Position numbers and translations under genes: made by a program. A stretch of DNA of 64,000 bases from NCBI RefSeq assembly GCF_017502485.1, contig NZ_JAFVUX010000003.1, forward strand, positions 1-64,000, read 5' to 3'. Below are positions 63,119 to 64,000 of the stretch, piece by piece. This stretch comes from Helicobacter sp. GTDB taxonomy: Bacteria; Campylobacterota; Campylobacteria; Campylobacterales; Helicobacteraceae. Position 1 is the first letter of the stretch, and the number at the start of each line of letters is the position of its first letter. A model generated the notes under the pieces. That model saw nothing but the letters and a program-made list of their open reading frames with translations, was not told where the DNA came from and ran no database searches.

Positions 63119-64000
63119 AGTGTGTTAGGAATCCTTGTGGAGTTGTGGTGTTAGTAATAATGCCATTTTCTAGGCAATACACGCGTGAAGCTAGGGAGAT
63201 GGTGCTTGGGCGGTGCGCAATTAGGATGATGATCTTGTCTTTTTTGATAGTATCAATGCTCTCCCGTATGGCTTCTTCTGTGTGTATATCTAGTGCGCTT
63301 GTAGCTTCATCAAAGATAATTACATCGCAATCACGGTAAATTGCGCGGGCAATAGCGATTCTCTGCCTTTGCCCACCGCTAAGATTTGCGCCAAACTCAT
63401 CAAGCATTGTGTAAATCCCATTTTCACAGCTTTGCACAAACTCCCATAGCTGCGCCTTTTTTAGGCTCTCTATTACGCGCGCTTCATCGACTTCTTGTCC
63501 ATAAGCCACATTAGTAGCAATGCTATCGTGGAAGATAAAAATACGCTGCGTTACGATAGCGATATGATCGCGCAGGCTTTTTTGCGTGAAGTGCTTGATA
63601 TTTGTGCCATTGATGCGAATCTCTCCAGAGTTTGGATCATAAAGGCGTAAAATCATATTGACAAGCGAGCTTTTTCCACTACCGCTTCTGCCTACAAGCG
63701 CAATGATCTCATCGCGCTTGACTGCTAGGCTTACACCATTTAGCGCGGCGACTTCGTCATAGTGTAAATGCACATTGTTGATAGTAATTTCTTGCAATGG
63801 AGCTTGTAGGATTTTATCCCCATCGATGATATTTGGGCGCAGGTCTAAAATCTGCCCGATTCTCTCGCCCCCTACAAGCGCATCTTGAAAGCTTGTGATA
63901 ATGCCTATCACGCGTTTAATGGGTGTGTAGAGCATAAAAAGTGCCGTGGTAAAAGAGCCAAATTCTCCAGTAGTCATATTTCCAGCAATAACCTCACTCC
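63108..64000 (-). CDS. ABC exporter, MsbA-like, C-terminal part (cut by window edge)
   Basis: The frame is open to the right edge (SEVIAGNMTTGEF at the edge), so the gene continues beyond 64000. Visible are the last transmembrane helix region (FTTALFMLYTPIKRVIGII) and a full nucleotide-binding domain: Walker A GRSGSGKSS, Q-loop, signature LSGGQRQR, Walker B VIIFDEATSALD and H-loop AHRPST. It resembles H. pylori HP1082 (msbA), which flips lipid A-core across the inner membrane; another lipid or peptide exporter is possible. Confidence 0.85.
   Translation of the reverse strand, partial: SEVIAGNMTTGEFGSFTTALFMLYTPIKRVIGIITSFQDALVGGERIGQILDLRPNIIDGDKILQAPLQEITINNVHLHYDEVAALNGVSLAVKRDEIIALVGRSGSGKSSLVNMILRLYDPNSGEIRINGTNIKHFTQKSLRDHIAIVTQRIFIFHDSIATNVAYGQEVDEARVIESLKKAQLWEFVQSCENGIYTMLDEFGANLSGGQRQRIAIARAIYRDCDVIIFDEATSALDIHTEEAIRESIDTIKKDKIIILIAHRPSTISLASRVYCLENGIITNTTTPQGFLTHYEV

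Overview
This 64 kb window is chromosomal DNA from an epsilonproteobacterium, almost certainly a Helicobacter of the enterohepatic type. The evidence is gene content and order. Blocks match known H. pylori order: flgA-uvrD-pflB-serS; mscS-mtaB-ftsH-like; pbp2-mreD-like-engB-lptA-lptC-kdsC-rlpA-mltD-tatD-ribE-flhX; ispDF next to the HP1021-type regulator; and hydABCDE. G+C looks to be in the mid-40s percent by eye, higher than H. pylori. Genes absent from H. pylori are present (nrfHA, hisB, ilvA, a type II NADH dehydrogenase), so an H. canis/H. cinaedi-like species is the best guess (inference).

Layout. 0-0.7 kb: broken N-terminus of a restriction-modification gene. 0.7-3.9 kb: cysK, NDH-2, rplT, rpmI. 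4.1-6.4 kb: nrfHA nitrite reductase. 6.6-9.3 kb: polA. 9.4-17.7 kb: flgA, uvrD, pflB, serS, a PIN-PhoH protein and a PhnA-domain protein. 18.2-22.2 kb: recG converging on feoB. 22.4-30.2 kb: ilvA, a membrane glycosyltransferase-like protein, a prepilin-like protein, mscS, mtaB and an FtsH-like AAA protein. 30.2-38.6 kb: a leftward envelope operon (elongation PBP2, LPS transport and Kdo genes, RlpA, MltD) with hisB inserted. 38.7-43.4 kb: ribE, flhX, an NlpC/P60 lipoprotein, a TolC-like protein, a DMT exporter and thrB. 43.4-50.1 kb: ybaB, panD and the hydABCDE uptake hydrogenase. 50.5-56.7 kb: leftward ispDF, HP1021-type regulator, ATP-sulfurylase-like protein, sialidase-like protein and membrane protein. 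56.8-64 kb: pseB, gyrA, an envelope sulfatase-fold protein, a phosphoesterase and the end of an MsbA-like transporter.

Three signals stand out. First, an 11-base word, CTAGAWTCTAG (palindromic around its centre), occurs perfectly at least 25 times, in gaps and in genes. In genes it always reads Leu-Asp/Glu-Ser-Ser/Arg and sits in linkers, tails and loop insertions. Second, the sialidase-like gene is split by a C11 tract, the signature of a phase-variable gene, and is one base out of frame here. Third, GyrA carries Ile at the main quinolone-resistance position. No tRNA, rRNA, CRISPR array, complete insertion sequence or prophage was seen.
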